The notes under the pieces were generated by a model, which searched no databases, was not told the origin of the DNA, and saw only the letters and a list, made by a program, of their open reading frames with translations. A stretch of DNA of 64,000 nucleotides from Dipylidium caninum. Its lineage: Eukaryota; Platyhelminthes; Cestoda; Cyclophyllidea; Dipylidiidae. The stretch is from assembly GCA_017562135.1 (NCBI GenBank), contig QEYB01000629.1:310001-374000 (forward strand), read 5' to 3'. Position numbers and translations under genes: made by a program. Shown here piece by piece: positions 37,001 to 49,000 of the stretch (positions are counted from its first letter, which is position 1; each line of letters opens with the position of its first letter).

Positions 37001-40000
37001 CTAGAGGCAGCACGACCCGCCTTGGAGGAGGCAGAGGAAGCGTTGAAGACTATCAAGCCGGCTCATATCGCTACAGGTGAGGCACACTCCTGCCACCCGT
37101 CTAAAATGCAATACTTAGGGGTCTGTTAACTCATTCAATACTTTCGTTTCCGCGTAGTTCGAAAGTTGGGTAGACCGCCGCATCTCATCATGAGGATCAT
37201 GGATTGTGTTTTGATCCTGTTCCGAAAACCTTTGGATGCAGTGACGCCCGATCCTGAGAAGCCATGTCCAAAACCCTCCTGGGCGGAGGCGCTCAAGCTT
37301 ATGGGGAACACTGCGTTTCTCTCCAGTTTGCTCAACTTTCCCAAGGTGAGCGCATCTTTCCCTCCCGCAAACTGAATTCCGGTCCCCAGAAAGCATGTAA
37401 AAGTGATTACTCTACTGACGTAACGATTACCTCGGGTTCTGAGAAGGTCTGTGTCGATCCAGAAACTGTAATACTCATGGACGTAAACATTTTATGAAGG
37501 TGGTGTAGAAGTTTCGCCGTCTTGATTCCAATTCGTCCAGTGGGTGGAAAACCCAACAACCCACAAATTAAAAATCTGCCATTAATCCGTTGATGGGGCC
37601 AAATTAATATGCGCAGGCCACGGAGGCCTTTCACTTATTTATACTCGCGATGTTTCATTTGAGCTGAGGGTATGAGAAAAGCTACTATCTCATGGCCTCA
37701 AATTCCCCGTGTCCAGCTCCACAAAGGTGCCGAGAATTTGTGCCCACTCGGCCTTTGCGGTAAAGGATCTTCGGTAGATGGATCGCCAATTGACAGCCAA
37801 AGTTTAGAAAAAACCTGCTTAGAGTATTACTTGCCTCGCTCTACGCATTTCGACAAAAACACTCCGTGGAAGTATAAGAGGGAAAGAGAGGCATTTAAGC
37901 GCTTTTTATGCGCTTCTGTACTGGGATAAGTGATTTGACGATTCTACCCTCACTCTCACTGCCCATCTCAAGAGCACCTTCTGAGGCTCGAACAGAGAAG
38001 TTTTCGACAGAGTGCGACATTCCTTTGATGTTATCCGTCGCAGGGTTCAACTGCTGCGTCCATGAAATTCTAACCATCTTCGACCGACTTCTCCCTTTCA
38101 TGAAACTCCCGTTTACGCAAGACGACTTCTGCCTCATGGCTTTGAGTTATGATTTATCTGCAAACAACTTTTTGTTCTATAAGGCAAATCTGTTGCGCAA
38201 TTAAATAGTGTGCCTTGAAAAGGGCTTTTCAAGTTGATTCTTGGTTTGTTGGTCTGACATGCTTTACTCAAACAGCGTCATTCCCCCATAGGATACTATA
38301 ACGGATGAGACGGTGGACCTCATGGAGCCCTACTTCTTGATGGAAGATTTCAACCTCGAGCAGGCCAAACGTGTCTGCGGCGATGTTGCAGGCCTGTGCT
38401 CCTGGACCAAGGCAATGGCAGAATTCTTCGCGGTGAATAAGGAAGTTCTGCCTCTCAAGGTGTGTCATAGGAAGCCTTTCGCTGCTGCAAGACCTCTTTA
38501 ACGATTCTCTGAGGAGAATAACTTGTTAATGCATTTCTATCTCAGAACAACCTAGTGATTCAAGAGACTCGTCTGGGACAGGCGAATACCGAGTTGTGCA
38601 ACGCTCAGGCTCAGTTGGACGAGAAACAGGCTGAGCTGGACCGTGTTCAGGCCGAGTACGACAAAGCCATGGCGGAGAAGCAACAACTTGCCGACGATGC
38701 GGAGGCCTGTCGACACAAAATGGCCAATGCAACAGCTTTAATCGAAGGGCTCTCAAGTCTGTTACCTTGACAGTTAGTGTTTCTACTTAATAATGCGCCC
38801 ATGATGCATCCATATTCTATCAGGCGAAAAAGTCCGCTGGACAGAGGCGAAAGCCCAATTCCAAACGCAGACTGAAAATTTAGTTGGGGACGTCCTCTTG
38901 GCGACAGCCTTCCTCTCCTACGCTGGACCCTTCAATCAGGAATTCCGCAATCTCATTAATCAACAGTGGCATAACGAAATAACACGATCTCGGATTCCGC
39001 GATCACCGGTGCTGATTAGACCCTAACTACTGCTTTTTGTACTCGAAATGCACTTTTTATATGTGGAATTTGCATTTTGTAGGACTTGAACATCATAACC
39101 ATGCTGGTGGACAACACCACTCTGGACACGTGGGACCTGCAGGGTCTGCCCGGTGACGACTTGTCGGTTCAGAATGGATTGGTTGTGACAATGGCCACCA
39201 GATTTCCCCTGCTTATTGACCCCCAGGGACAGGGAAAGGCTTGGATTACTAACAAAGAGGCCAATTACAATCTCATGGTATGGGAGTGTGTTGACCACCA
39301 GACACTTAGAATTATCGCCTGAAAGCACATACTCATTGAAACGTGTTTCTCTTTGATGTATTAATGTTTCTCCTTCGAAAATTCACTTCTAAAATCGTGC
39401 GATATCAGCGTCGTTCTACGCTCCATAAGTTAGGTGGATTTCAAGGACACACTTGCGTAAAACAGCTTTGTATAGTTGGTACCACCACCACATTGAGATG
39501 TGGTGGTGTCCAACTCCCTCGGTTATTTTGCGCTGGGCAACCTGTTGAAGTACGCTATCTTCACTGTTAACATTCAAAACCCAAGATCTTTCCTATGGGA
39601 ACCATTCCTGTTTCCCCACATCTCCTCTTCTCCCTCTTCCTTATTTTTCCTGGTCGGAGTCGAAGTCTGCACCACTATTGCCCTTTGTTCGAAGTTAGTT
39701 GGTGGAGTTCTTTACACCCCAGATTGATACTAGCAATTTATCTGCTTTATTACTGAGTTTACGACCATTACCCTTCCAGGCGGAGGGCGTTTTCTGACGA
39801 CATTCGGGCAGCTGATGAGTAGAGCGGGGTTTAACTGACGAGAAAATGCTCCAATGAAGGCAATATGAGTGAATGGTTGATGCCTTCTAGGTGAGCAACT
39901 TGAACCACAAATACTTTCGCAGTCACTTGGAGGACGCACTGTCGCAGGGCCGCCCGCTGCTGATAGCAGACGTGGGAGAGGAACTCGACCCAGCTCTGGA

Positions 40001-43000
40001 TCGCATTTTGGAGAAGGATTTCGTCCGTGTGGGCAGCATTTACAAAGTTCGGGTGGGCGACAAGGAGGTTGATGTGGACTTGAAAGGCTTCCGTCTCTAC
40101 CTCACCACGAAACTCCCCAACCCACTCTACAGCCCCGAGGTCTTCGCTCGAACTTCCATAGTCGATTTTACCGTCACTCAGAGGGGTCTGGAGGATCAGC
40201 TTTTGCGGATTGTTATTATGAAAGAGAAGAAGGTATTTGACGGCAACCTTAACCAAATCAGCAACCTGATTTCTTTAGATAGGTAACGCTGAACTAGTAT
40301 CGTCTGGTCACGACGATGTTGTTTTTCACCAGTTTTCGCAATGCTTTGTCAGTGACAAATCTCGGGTCCCGCTACTTGCAAAATGCCTACACTTGGCCTT
40401 TCACTGTTTCTCCCAGACTAATCACAAGCTGGGCTAACTGATGGAGACATTGTCTGCACACCTTCTGATGGACTTTAAAGTCCCAAAAGTATCGATTTTC
40501 TTTTAAGTAAATCGATCAGTCACATGCGTGCCAGTTGAGTGCGTGTGATCTTGGCTCCCCCCCCCCAAATTATCGATTTTCCCCGTCAATCGCACTCATA
40601 CACTTGTGGCATCGCGATAATAACTTTGACAGCTTATCAAATGGGTGACAAATGACATTTTTTGAGGACACGAGGGACGGGTTTTTGCCACTTTACTCGT
40701 CCGCCGTGTCCGTTGCAAGAGGACAACTCTGCTGAGTAAAGCGTCTCATGGGTGAATTGCAGCTGAAAAGGCATATGAGTGTTGGAGCCTTTCAGAGGTG
40801 CCCTAGTCGGCCCACACTCGTGGGCAAGCCGGCCAACTAAGGGTTTATCTGAAGGGAAATTTTCCGCGACACCCTCATCACCTATTGGCTATCCATTTGG
40901 GTGTTTAGGAGCTGGAGGCGGAACGTACGAGTTTGCTGGAGCAGGTAACCTCCAACAAAAAGAAGGTCAAAGATCTCGAGGACAACCTACTGCTACGCCT
41001 TACTTCAACTGAAGGCAGTCTTGTAGAGGACGAGTCTCTCATCAAGGTCCTTCGTGTCACTAAGGCAACGGCCGAGGAGGTGAGAACCAAGCTATCCACC
41101 GCTGCCGAGACGGAAATAAAAATAAATAATGCACGTGAGGAGTACCGACCAGTGGCAACGCGGGGCTCAATCCTCTACTTCCTCGTTGTCGAGATGTCAA
41201 TGGTGAATGCCATGTACCAGACTTCGTTGCATCAGTTCTTGGAGCGCTTCGACTTCTCCATGTCCAAATCCAACCAATCACCGGCCACGCAGAAGCGGAT
41301 CAAGAACATTATCGAGTATTTGATGCTTGACGTGTTTCGGTACATATCCCGGGGGCTGTACGAGAAGGACAAGTCTACGTTCACCCTACTCCTGGCCCTC
41401 AAAGTGGCTTTACAAGAGAAGAGAATCTCAGTGGAGGAATTCCAGATCTTCATAAAAGGTGTTGTGAGGATTTGGTAACATCTTCACTACTATCTCCACC
41501 AGTGGGTAATTGTTGAGATCTTTACTCCTTTTACTTAGGCGGCGCATCGTTAGATCTGAATGCGGTGGAACCAAAACCTCGACAGTGGATTCAAGACATG
41601 ACCTGGCTTAACCTTGTCGAACTCAGCCGACTACCAGAGTTCACGAATATCCTCAAGGATATACCCCGCAAAGAAAAGGTCTGTCTCTCATCGCGCTTGC
41701 GTGAGAAGCAAAAGGGAAACGAGGAGAGCGGTTATATTTGTGACCTTTTCCCCTGGGCCAGATGGTCGACAATTGCCTGTTTAAAATGTTTTTCAAGGTT
41801 TCATAAAAACAATACTGCAATTCATGAGAGAAAACCTCATTGATGGGGTTGATGAGTAAACGTTAATATTCATTTACATTAGTCTAGTCACACTTCTAAA
41901 CTTTTAAATATTTTAACCTGGTGGCAGCGTAAGGTCACATCGCGATTCCTTCATGTATTACTAGTCCAGAATTTTCTAATAGACAAATGGAGACGAGACT
42001 TCACTTGAAATGAAAAAATGTCCCAACGCGGAAAAGCATGTAGGCTTGTGTCCCCAAAAGTCTACCATTCTTATCAATCTCCTCTCCATTAGTCCTGGAG
42101 GCGTTGGTTTGACAGCGAGGCTCCCGAAGACAGCCCCCTTCCCGGCTCCTACGAAACAGTCTTAGAAGGTCGAACTTTCCAGCGTTTGCTATTAGTGCGC
42201 TGCTGGTGTCTGGACCGCTGCCTGCCCATGGCACAACGGTACGTGCGGGAGGTACTCGGCGATGCCTTCGTGGAGCCTGTCATCACAGATTTGGAGACGA
42301 TGGTACTGCATGATTCCAAGGCACGCACACCCCTCGCCTGTTTCCTCTCCATGGGATCGGATCCTACGGAAAATATCGAACGCTTGGCTAAGCGGTTCGA
42401 CGTCGGTAGGCATTTTACCGCCCTTCTCTGCCTCACACGTCTGTGACGTGTCCATAACTTCCGATTGGGCTAGTGACAGCTAAGATATCTACACTCAGAC
42501 TCCTCTGTTCGACGCGTTCCAGATGGGTTTCGATTCGCCTCTGCCAGTCATGATCCGCTTTCCATTGCCTTGGGTCCCCCCTTTCCACCTAACTCCTAAG
42601 TCTTGGAAGTGTTTGTAGGAAATCCATGACTTTTATTCTTCTCCACGGCTTTTTCATGAGGCAGATTCTGACTTTTTGTTGCACCTGTGTACATTTCAGA
42701 GGAGGAGGGGATTGTCTGCTGTTGAGGAAGTCGCGGGCACACCAGCTCGGATAGAAATTAGTTTAACATGTTCAGGACTGATGGTGCGCCAAATAAAATA
42801 GCATTAATGGAGGATCATTTGGACGGGACAGAGTTCTGAACCGCATGCAGTGAATTTTCTGGCCAACGAGCAAGTTATCGGTTCGACAATTTCGAATAGT
42901 GTGTCTAAAGTTTTTTTATCGCCTTTGCACTTGGTTACGTTTTCTTGAATATTCTCGCGCCTTTATTTACTTCGACCTCGACGCAAGTAGTCCGGCAAGC

Positions 43001-46000
43001 ACTAGCTTTTATTCCTTTTTACAATTGAACAAAGGTCTGCTTGTCCGGCTCGCCGGCCAGTGTTGGGAAGGCATCGTTACCGAAATCGGCAATGCCGGGC
43101 CTAGACATTCCACCCCGTAGCCCTCCACTTTCCCAAACGTCTCTTCATCCTTGGCAGATGCAAAGATCATGCTGACCATGTTTCCACGCTTTTGTTTGGG
43201 TTATGTGTCACAAAAATGGCATTCCAACCATCGTGTTCGACCACGTAGCCGACACCTTAAGACCGGTGACCCGTAAAATTTGAGGGGCGGGGTTTTCCAC
43301 ATGTCCAAAACTCCTGTCTTATACACAAGTGGTCGGCATCGTTAGAAATTTCATCTGCCCTTGAGCTTACTTTAAAGTGGCATTTCTATTATGCCATGCT
43401 TTTGTTTGCCCTATCATCGAGCACACAGACAAAACTCGAATACGAACAGGAGTCACTTTCTCGAGTGAGCATTAATTCGATATTGAGAAGCCAACTTTGA
43501 AGGAGACTATTTGAACCCTCGCCGAGGTGGTTATGTTCCCCTTGCCACCTTGGACTAACTCCTTTGGAATTAAGTGGACATGGATGGCCCTTTCCTATCC
43601 CTTACAGTCTGCGGGGCGATCTCCATGGGACAAGGTCAGGAAGTACCGGCGAGACGTCTCATCGCAACCAGTATGGCTGAAGGCAAGTGGATTCTTCTGC
43701 AGAACTGCCACCTCGGTCTCAACTTCATGGAGGAACTCTTCGACCTCGTATGTTGTTGAGTTTTCTACTCTTCTAACACCATTTAAGTTCCTTTCTGTGG
43801 CAGTTGACACTCGCAATACACCGCATATGCTACCGTCGGAAGTTAATGACATGCGCCTTAACTACTGCGTCCTCTAGTTCCCCCGCTTGTCAGCCTGCAA
43901 CCAACTGCCGCAGCATTGATTGAGTTTACTTAGTACTCTTTCCAACACGATTAGAGCACTAACTTAACCAAAATCATCCGCGTAATGCAATCTTGCTGCA
44001 GAAGAATGAATGAAGAATGGGCCTGTAATGATCCGACTAGCGAGTATAGCATAACGATATTTGCGTTGATTTTTACAGATCACCGCTTCTCAGAATGTTC
44101 ACGAAAATTTCCGCTGTTGGATAACAACGGAGCCCCATCCAAAGTTCCCCATAGCTCTACTGCAAATCAGTACAAAGTTCACTTTCGATCCACCAGTGGG
44201 TGTGCGCGCTGGGCTGCTGCGGACTTATGCTATGATTGGCCAGGCGGGTGAGGACCAATTGGAGGCAAGCAGTGCTGCCCAATGGAAACCATTGCTATAC
44301 GCGGTGGCGTTTTTGCACACGGTTGTACAAGAGCGGCGCAAATTTGGACCCATTGGCTGGAACATCCCCTATGAGTTCAATCAGGCGGATTTCACATCCA
44401 CCATTCAGTTTATTCAAAACCACTTGGACGATATGGAAGCGCACAGGGTAGGTGATTGAATGGGATTAAAGCTCACGTTGGGGACGAAGTCTATTGGGAT
44501 CGCACACAAATGTCACCTGATTGGCCAGAAATTTTAATTATTAATAACGCCGATAGAGGGGAGATTACGCTTCTCGCATGACCCTAAAAATCTTTACTTC
44601 AGGCTGGGGTTCCGTTGAGTAAAATGCAGATATAAAAAGATTCTTATCCCTTCTCTTCGTGTTAATGTCTCTGTTCCGCCTGAGCCGATCACCCACCCAC
44701 CAAGTAATCGCATTGCAACGTGGGTCCATTTGGTCGAATCGAGATCATTCAGTGCTGAAATATTAACGGTTTTAAGAGTTTCCACGCTCTTGATGTGGTC
44801 CTATGGTCCCTGCAATTATTTACCCACTAGGCCAAAGGGGCCCAGGAAATAGGCCGGCAGCAATGGCCTCTTGCCTTTGCTTTACCAAAAAATCTTTGAT
44901 CTCTCTGGCGTTTAAACCTTACTTCCGTGAACTAAGCATTGTCTAGCTAGATCCATCCTCAAACTGCTTCTCGGACTGTGTTTGTTTTCTCATCTGTCCT
45001 TTTTCTCAAATGTATTGTTTCGCGTCTGCCATCGTTTGTGCCCTTGCAACGACTTCAAAAAATAGGTTAACTAACGAAGCGGCTTAAAAACAAAATGCTA
45101 ATCAAAACCAGCCTACCATCGATGACTTTACTGATGAGAAATTTCTTAATGTCTCAAGCCTACCATCCGCTTGACGCATTAGTATGTTTCTTTCAAGTGA
45201 GGACGACTTCATAATTCATCTCACATGGAGCTCGTACTCACGTGAATTATGCATAAACAATCCACCAATTCGAAAAGGTTCATTTAACAACGAGAATTTC
45301 GTCACCCTCTTCGCTATCCACCCAGATGTCCTCCGAATAGCCCGTCTCACGATCCTCTTCCATTTCGCCCATTATAGGGTATTTCCTGGCCGACAGTGCG
45401 TTACATGATTGGTGAGGTGCAATATGGGGGACGAGTGACCGACGATTATGACAAGCGTTTGCTAAACACATACGCGCAGGTCTGGTTCACGGATCGTCTT
45501 TTTGCCGAAGACTTCCACTTTTACACAGGGTACGGCATCCCAAAGGCCCGAACTGTAGAAGAGTACCAGGCACGCATTTCCGAGCTTCCCACCGTCGACT
45601 CACCTGAATGCTTCGGCCTTCATCCCAATGCTGATATCACGTATGCTTCTCTCATTTCATTAGTAACTGTTAACCCCAAATTACCGAAGGTCCCACTACG
45701 TATCTGTCGCTGTCACTCTAAACACCATGATAAATTCGCCTAAAACGCTGAAATCTCCGTCAAGTGTGTCCTTTTTGTCGCAGATACCAGACAAACAATG
45801 CTTCCGCTGTTTTGGCCACAATCGCCAACATTCAGCCAAAGGACAGTTCCGCAGGCGGCGGTGAAACCAGGGAGGCCTTTGTCAGCAGGATGGCTGAAGA
45901 AATGCTCTCGAAACTGCCACCGGACTACAATCCCTTCGAGGTAGCTCACATTTATTCAAATCAGACATAACACTCGACGAATGGCCCCAACACCGGTAGC

Positions 46001-49000
46001 CTTAAAACTCTCCTGCCAGTATTTATGGCATCCATTTCTGACTGCCGCAGTAACTATTCGGGGAGCGAAACTGTGAAAAGGGCGGCGGGTATAAGTAGAA
46101 GGCAAAAAGCCCAATTTTTCGCATTATTTTTCACATTCAATAGAGATGACATCATTTTGCAACTACGACTTTCTGCCAACGAATTCAAGTCTTTTATAAT
46201 TTCCTGTTGATTGTCCTATCTTTTCGCGCAAAAATAGTCCATTATTAGGGGAAGGCTAATAATCAGGCGCATATGAAGGCTGCGGTGAAACATCATATCG
46301 AGAAGTGAATTCGCCAGTGAGGCTTCAAGTGTTCGTTCAGCGTTATCATGCCGTGCCCACATCAACTCCACGCACGGCGGCGGGACTCCGCCGCTGTTAT
46401 GGCTTCGACTGATTGCAGGAAGGAGGGAAGAATGGATCGCGTTTGGGCATTCCACCAGAGGATGTGCCTGGGCGTGTGTCTTTATCTACTCATTCGTTTC
46501 GTCGTTGTCGAGTATCAAACAAAAGCCGCTTTTCATCACAGGTGATGCATTGGTATAAGAACGGCGGCATTTCGCTCTTTCTCTTGCTCAATCATCTGCA
46601 AGTTCACGAATAGTCTTCGTGGTGTGTGGATTGGATTGCCCAGTTGCCCTCAACTCCTCCTCGTTACCAAAAGGTGTCGGTGGTCCTCTTCGAGGCTCCT
46701 TGGCGATACTGAAACTGTCCGGACGAGATCTTGGGGACCAATAGGGCGCATTTTTCCACTATTAGTGGATCCATCTCCAAGTGCATCATTAATGTCCCTC
46801 GAAGTTTGTTGAGCTGCGATATTCCTCTATTTGAACTTGCCTATGAGAGGGACATGGAAATTGCGTTTTGCTTCCATTGGTTTCGGAGAAAAATAAAACG
46901 AAAATGGGACACAGAAACTGTGAAAAGTCACAGGATAAGCAAGAAGAATATAAATAAATAAGAGTATCCAGCGCACGTTGCAATGCATCTCTCTCGGTTG
47001 TAGCAGCTAGGAATGGTTTTGTTTCCTGAATTTCCCTCTTCTTTCGCAACCTCTATAATGACGAGCTGATATTGGGCAATAAGTCGTTGAGTTTTCAGAA
47101 CACAATGTCTTGAAGTGGGAGAACGATCCGTCACTGGCCTGACTTTCTCGTCCTTCTCTCAATCAAATCTCGAACCTTTCCGCATTTCTCTCACCGACAA
47201 TCGTGATTAGTGAATAAACCTATGAATAACCAATGACAATTTCCTTCCTTTCCACCCCATTTCTCTGCCATCTCCCCTTTAGGTGAAGGAGTTGCTGCAA
47301 CAGTTAGACCACCTCAAACCTCTGCACATCTTTTTGCGTCACGAATTGGATCGCATTCAACGGGTGATCACCCTGGTGCGCGTCACTCTCGGCGACCTCA
47401 AACTGGCCATCGACGGGGCGATCATTATGTCCGAGGGCCTACGTGACGCCCTCGACAACATCTACGACGCTCGCATCCCGCAATTGTGGAAGAAGGTTGT
47501 TTTCATGCTATCTGGACCAGACAGTGGACAGTTAATGAGGGCTTTTTAGTCACACGAGATGGCATTCCCTCCACCTCTAATTGGATCGCAATGGGCTGGC
47601 AGAGGGCCGGACCCGTAAGCACTCCCTGTGCGCCAGCAAATAGGGATGGTGGAGTAAGAAACGTCTCCTCTTCCGGAGCACACGTCTTCATTAAGCCAAT
47701 AAGCAGAGTAAACGAGTGTCGCTAGTGAAGACACCGACATTCCAGAAGTGATTGAACTACACTGGGGAGTCCAGTTTAGGGAGCGCCGTTCTTTTTAGAA
47801 AGTGGCTATGCCTTCAACTGAAACTGGGGCAAGCAAGAGGTTGAGTGGGGAGTGAGGCGACATGCAGACTGCATGGGTCCCATAAATCAAGGATCGTGAC
47901 TACTCATTTGTCTGCCGGTTGGTGAAATATCTCTTCTTGCATTGGATGGCTTCGATCCAAACTCAGACATTCGAGAACAATTACCGGCCTAAATTTCGCA
48001 CACATTCCCCTCGAACAGCATTAACTCGCCCACCTCTTAACGCTGAAAAGTATGCCGAAAAATCCTGAATTTCTTACTCCTAGTGGGAGCAGGACTGATT
48101 TAACAAAGTGCAAATACTCCGGCAAATCACTGACATTACTCCCTCTTGTAGAATGGATTGTTATCTCGTCAATTGAGTGCGCTAGAATCTTATCAGCCCT
48201 TTGTATTCCCATCAAGATGACTACATTCTTTGCTGGCTGCGGTGGAGCCACTTAGGAAGCCCGACTTCACTACTCCGTTAGTGCTCGAATTTCAGTTTTA
48301 AGTTTCAGACTTTTCACAAGAAGGACCCCCTTGAGGGTTTGCAGTGGTTTGCAGTATATTGCCATTAAGACTACGGGCATTCACTATTTTCGTCACTAAT
48401 TCGGCCAGTGGAAACATTATCAAAGCTGATGTCGGCTATAATAGGATCAAATTGGGCTGCCGGGATAAGACTCACGTCACTGTGGGGTTGTTCGAAATGG
48501 TAAGAAAGGTATTCTTTATTGACAGGTCTCGTGGGACTCGGCGACTCTCGGTTTCTGGTTCACTGACCTGCTGGACAGGAACTCGCAGTTGCACACTTGG
48601 TTGTTCCACGGCCGGCCCAAAGCCTACTGGCTCACTGGCTTCTTCAATCCTCAAGTACGCTCCACTCCTCACTGGTTGGGTAAACGGGAATTCATTCATA
48701 CTGTCACTGGCACGCTAAATTTCCTCTTTATGAATACTACAAATGAGTAGATTTCCTGCAATAGTCCTGGGGTTTGCCTTTTCCCCCAGGGACAGGTTAG
48801 GGCCCACTTTTATGACTAAAGAGTATTATGGCACAGGAAGAAGGAGGAAGTACCGTTCTAAGAAGTTTTTCACCCGTGGACGTCGCTCAAAAGTGGGGAC
48901 TAACACAGCAGGCTCTGCAGTCCAAATAATGCTGGGGGTTATGAGTTCTTTGCAGCACCTTGGCTATAATGTCCTATGCAAATTGCCTTTCTCGATTTGT

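Larger units (their letters stand above)
39083..43747 (+). other. DNAH5: Dynein exons 45-50: AAA5, strut and AAA6
   Basis: Exon 45 encodes [18 protein letters not shown] and [16 protein letters not shown] of AAA5. Exon 46 has [29 protein letters not shown] and [18 protein letters not shown]. Exon 47 starts the strut helix ([29 protein letters not shown]) and continues with [17 protein letters not shown]. Exon 48 has GASLDLN and [13 protein letters not shown]. Exon 49 has [13 protein letters not shown], and exon 50 [13 protein letters not shown] and [18 protein letters not shown]5 and AAA6 lack Walker motifs in this family and none is seen. Relative to human DNAH5, exon 49 carries two extra residues before RLLLVRCWC. 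Confidence 0.95.
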
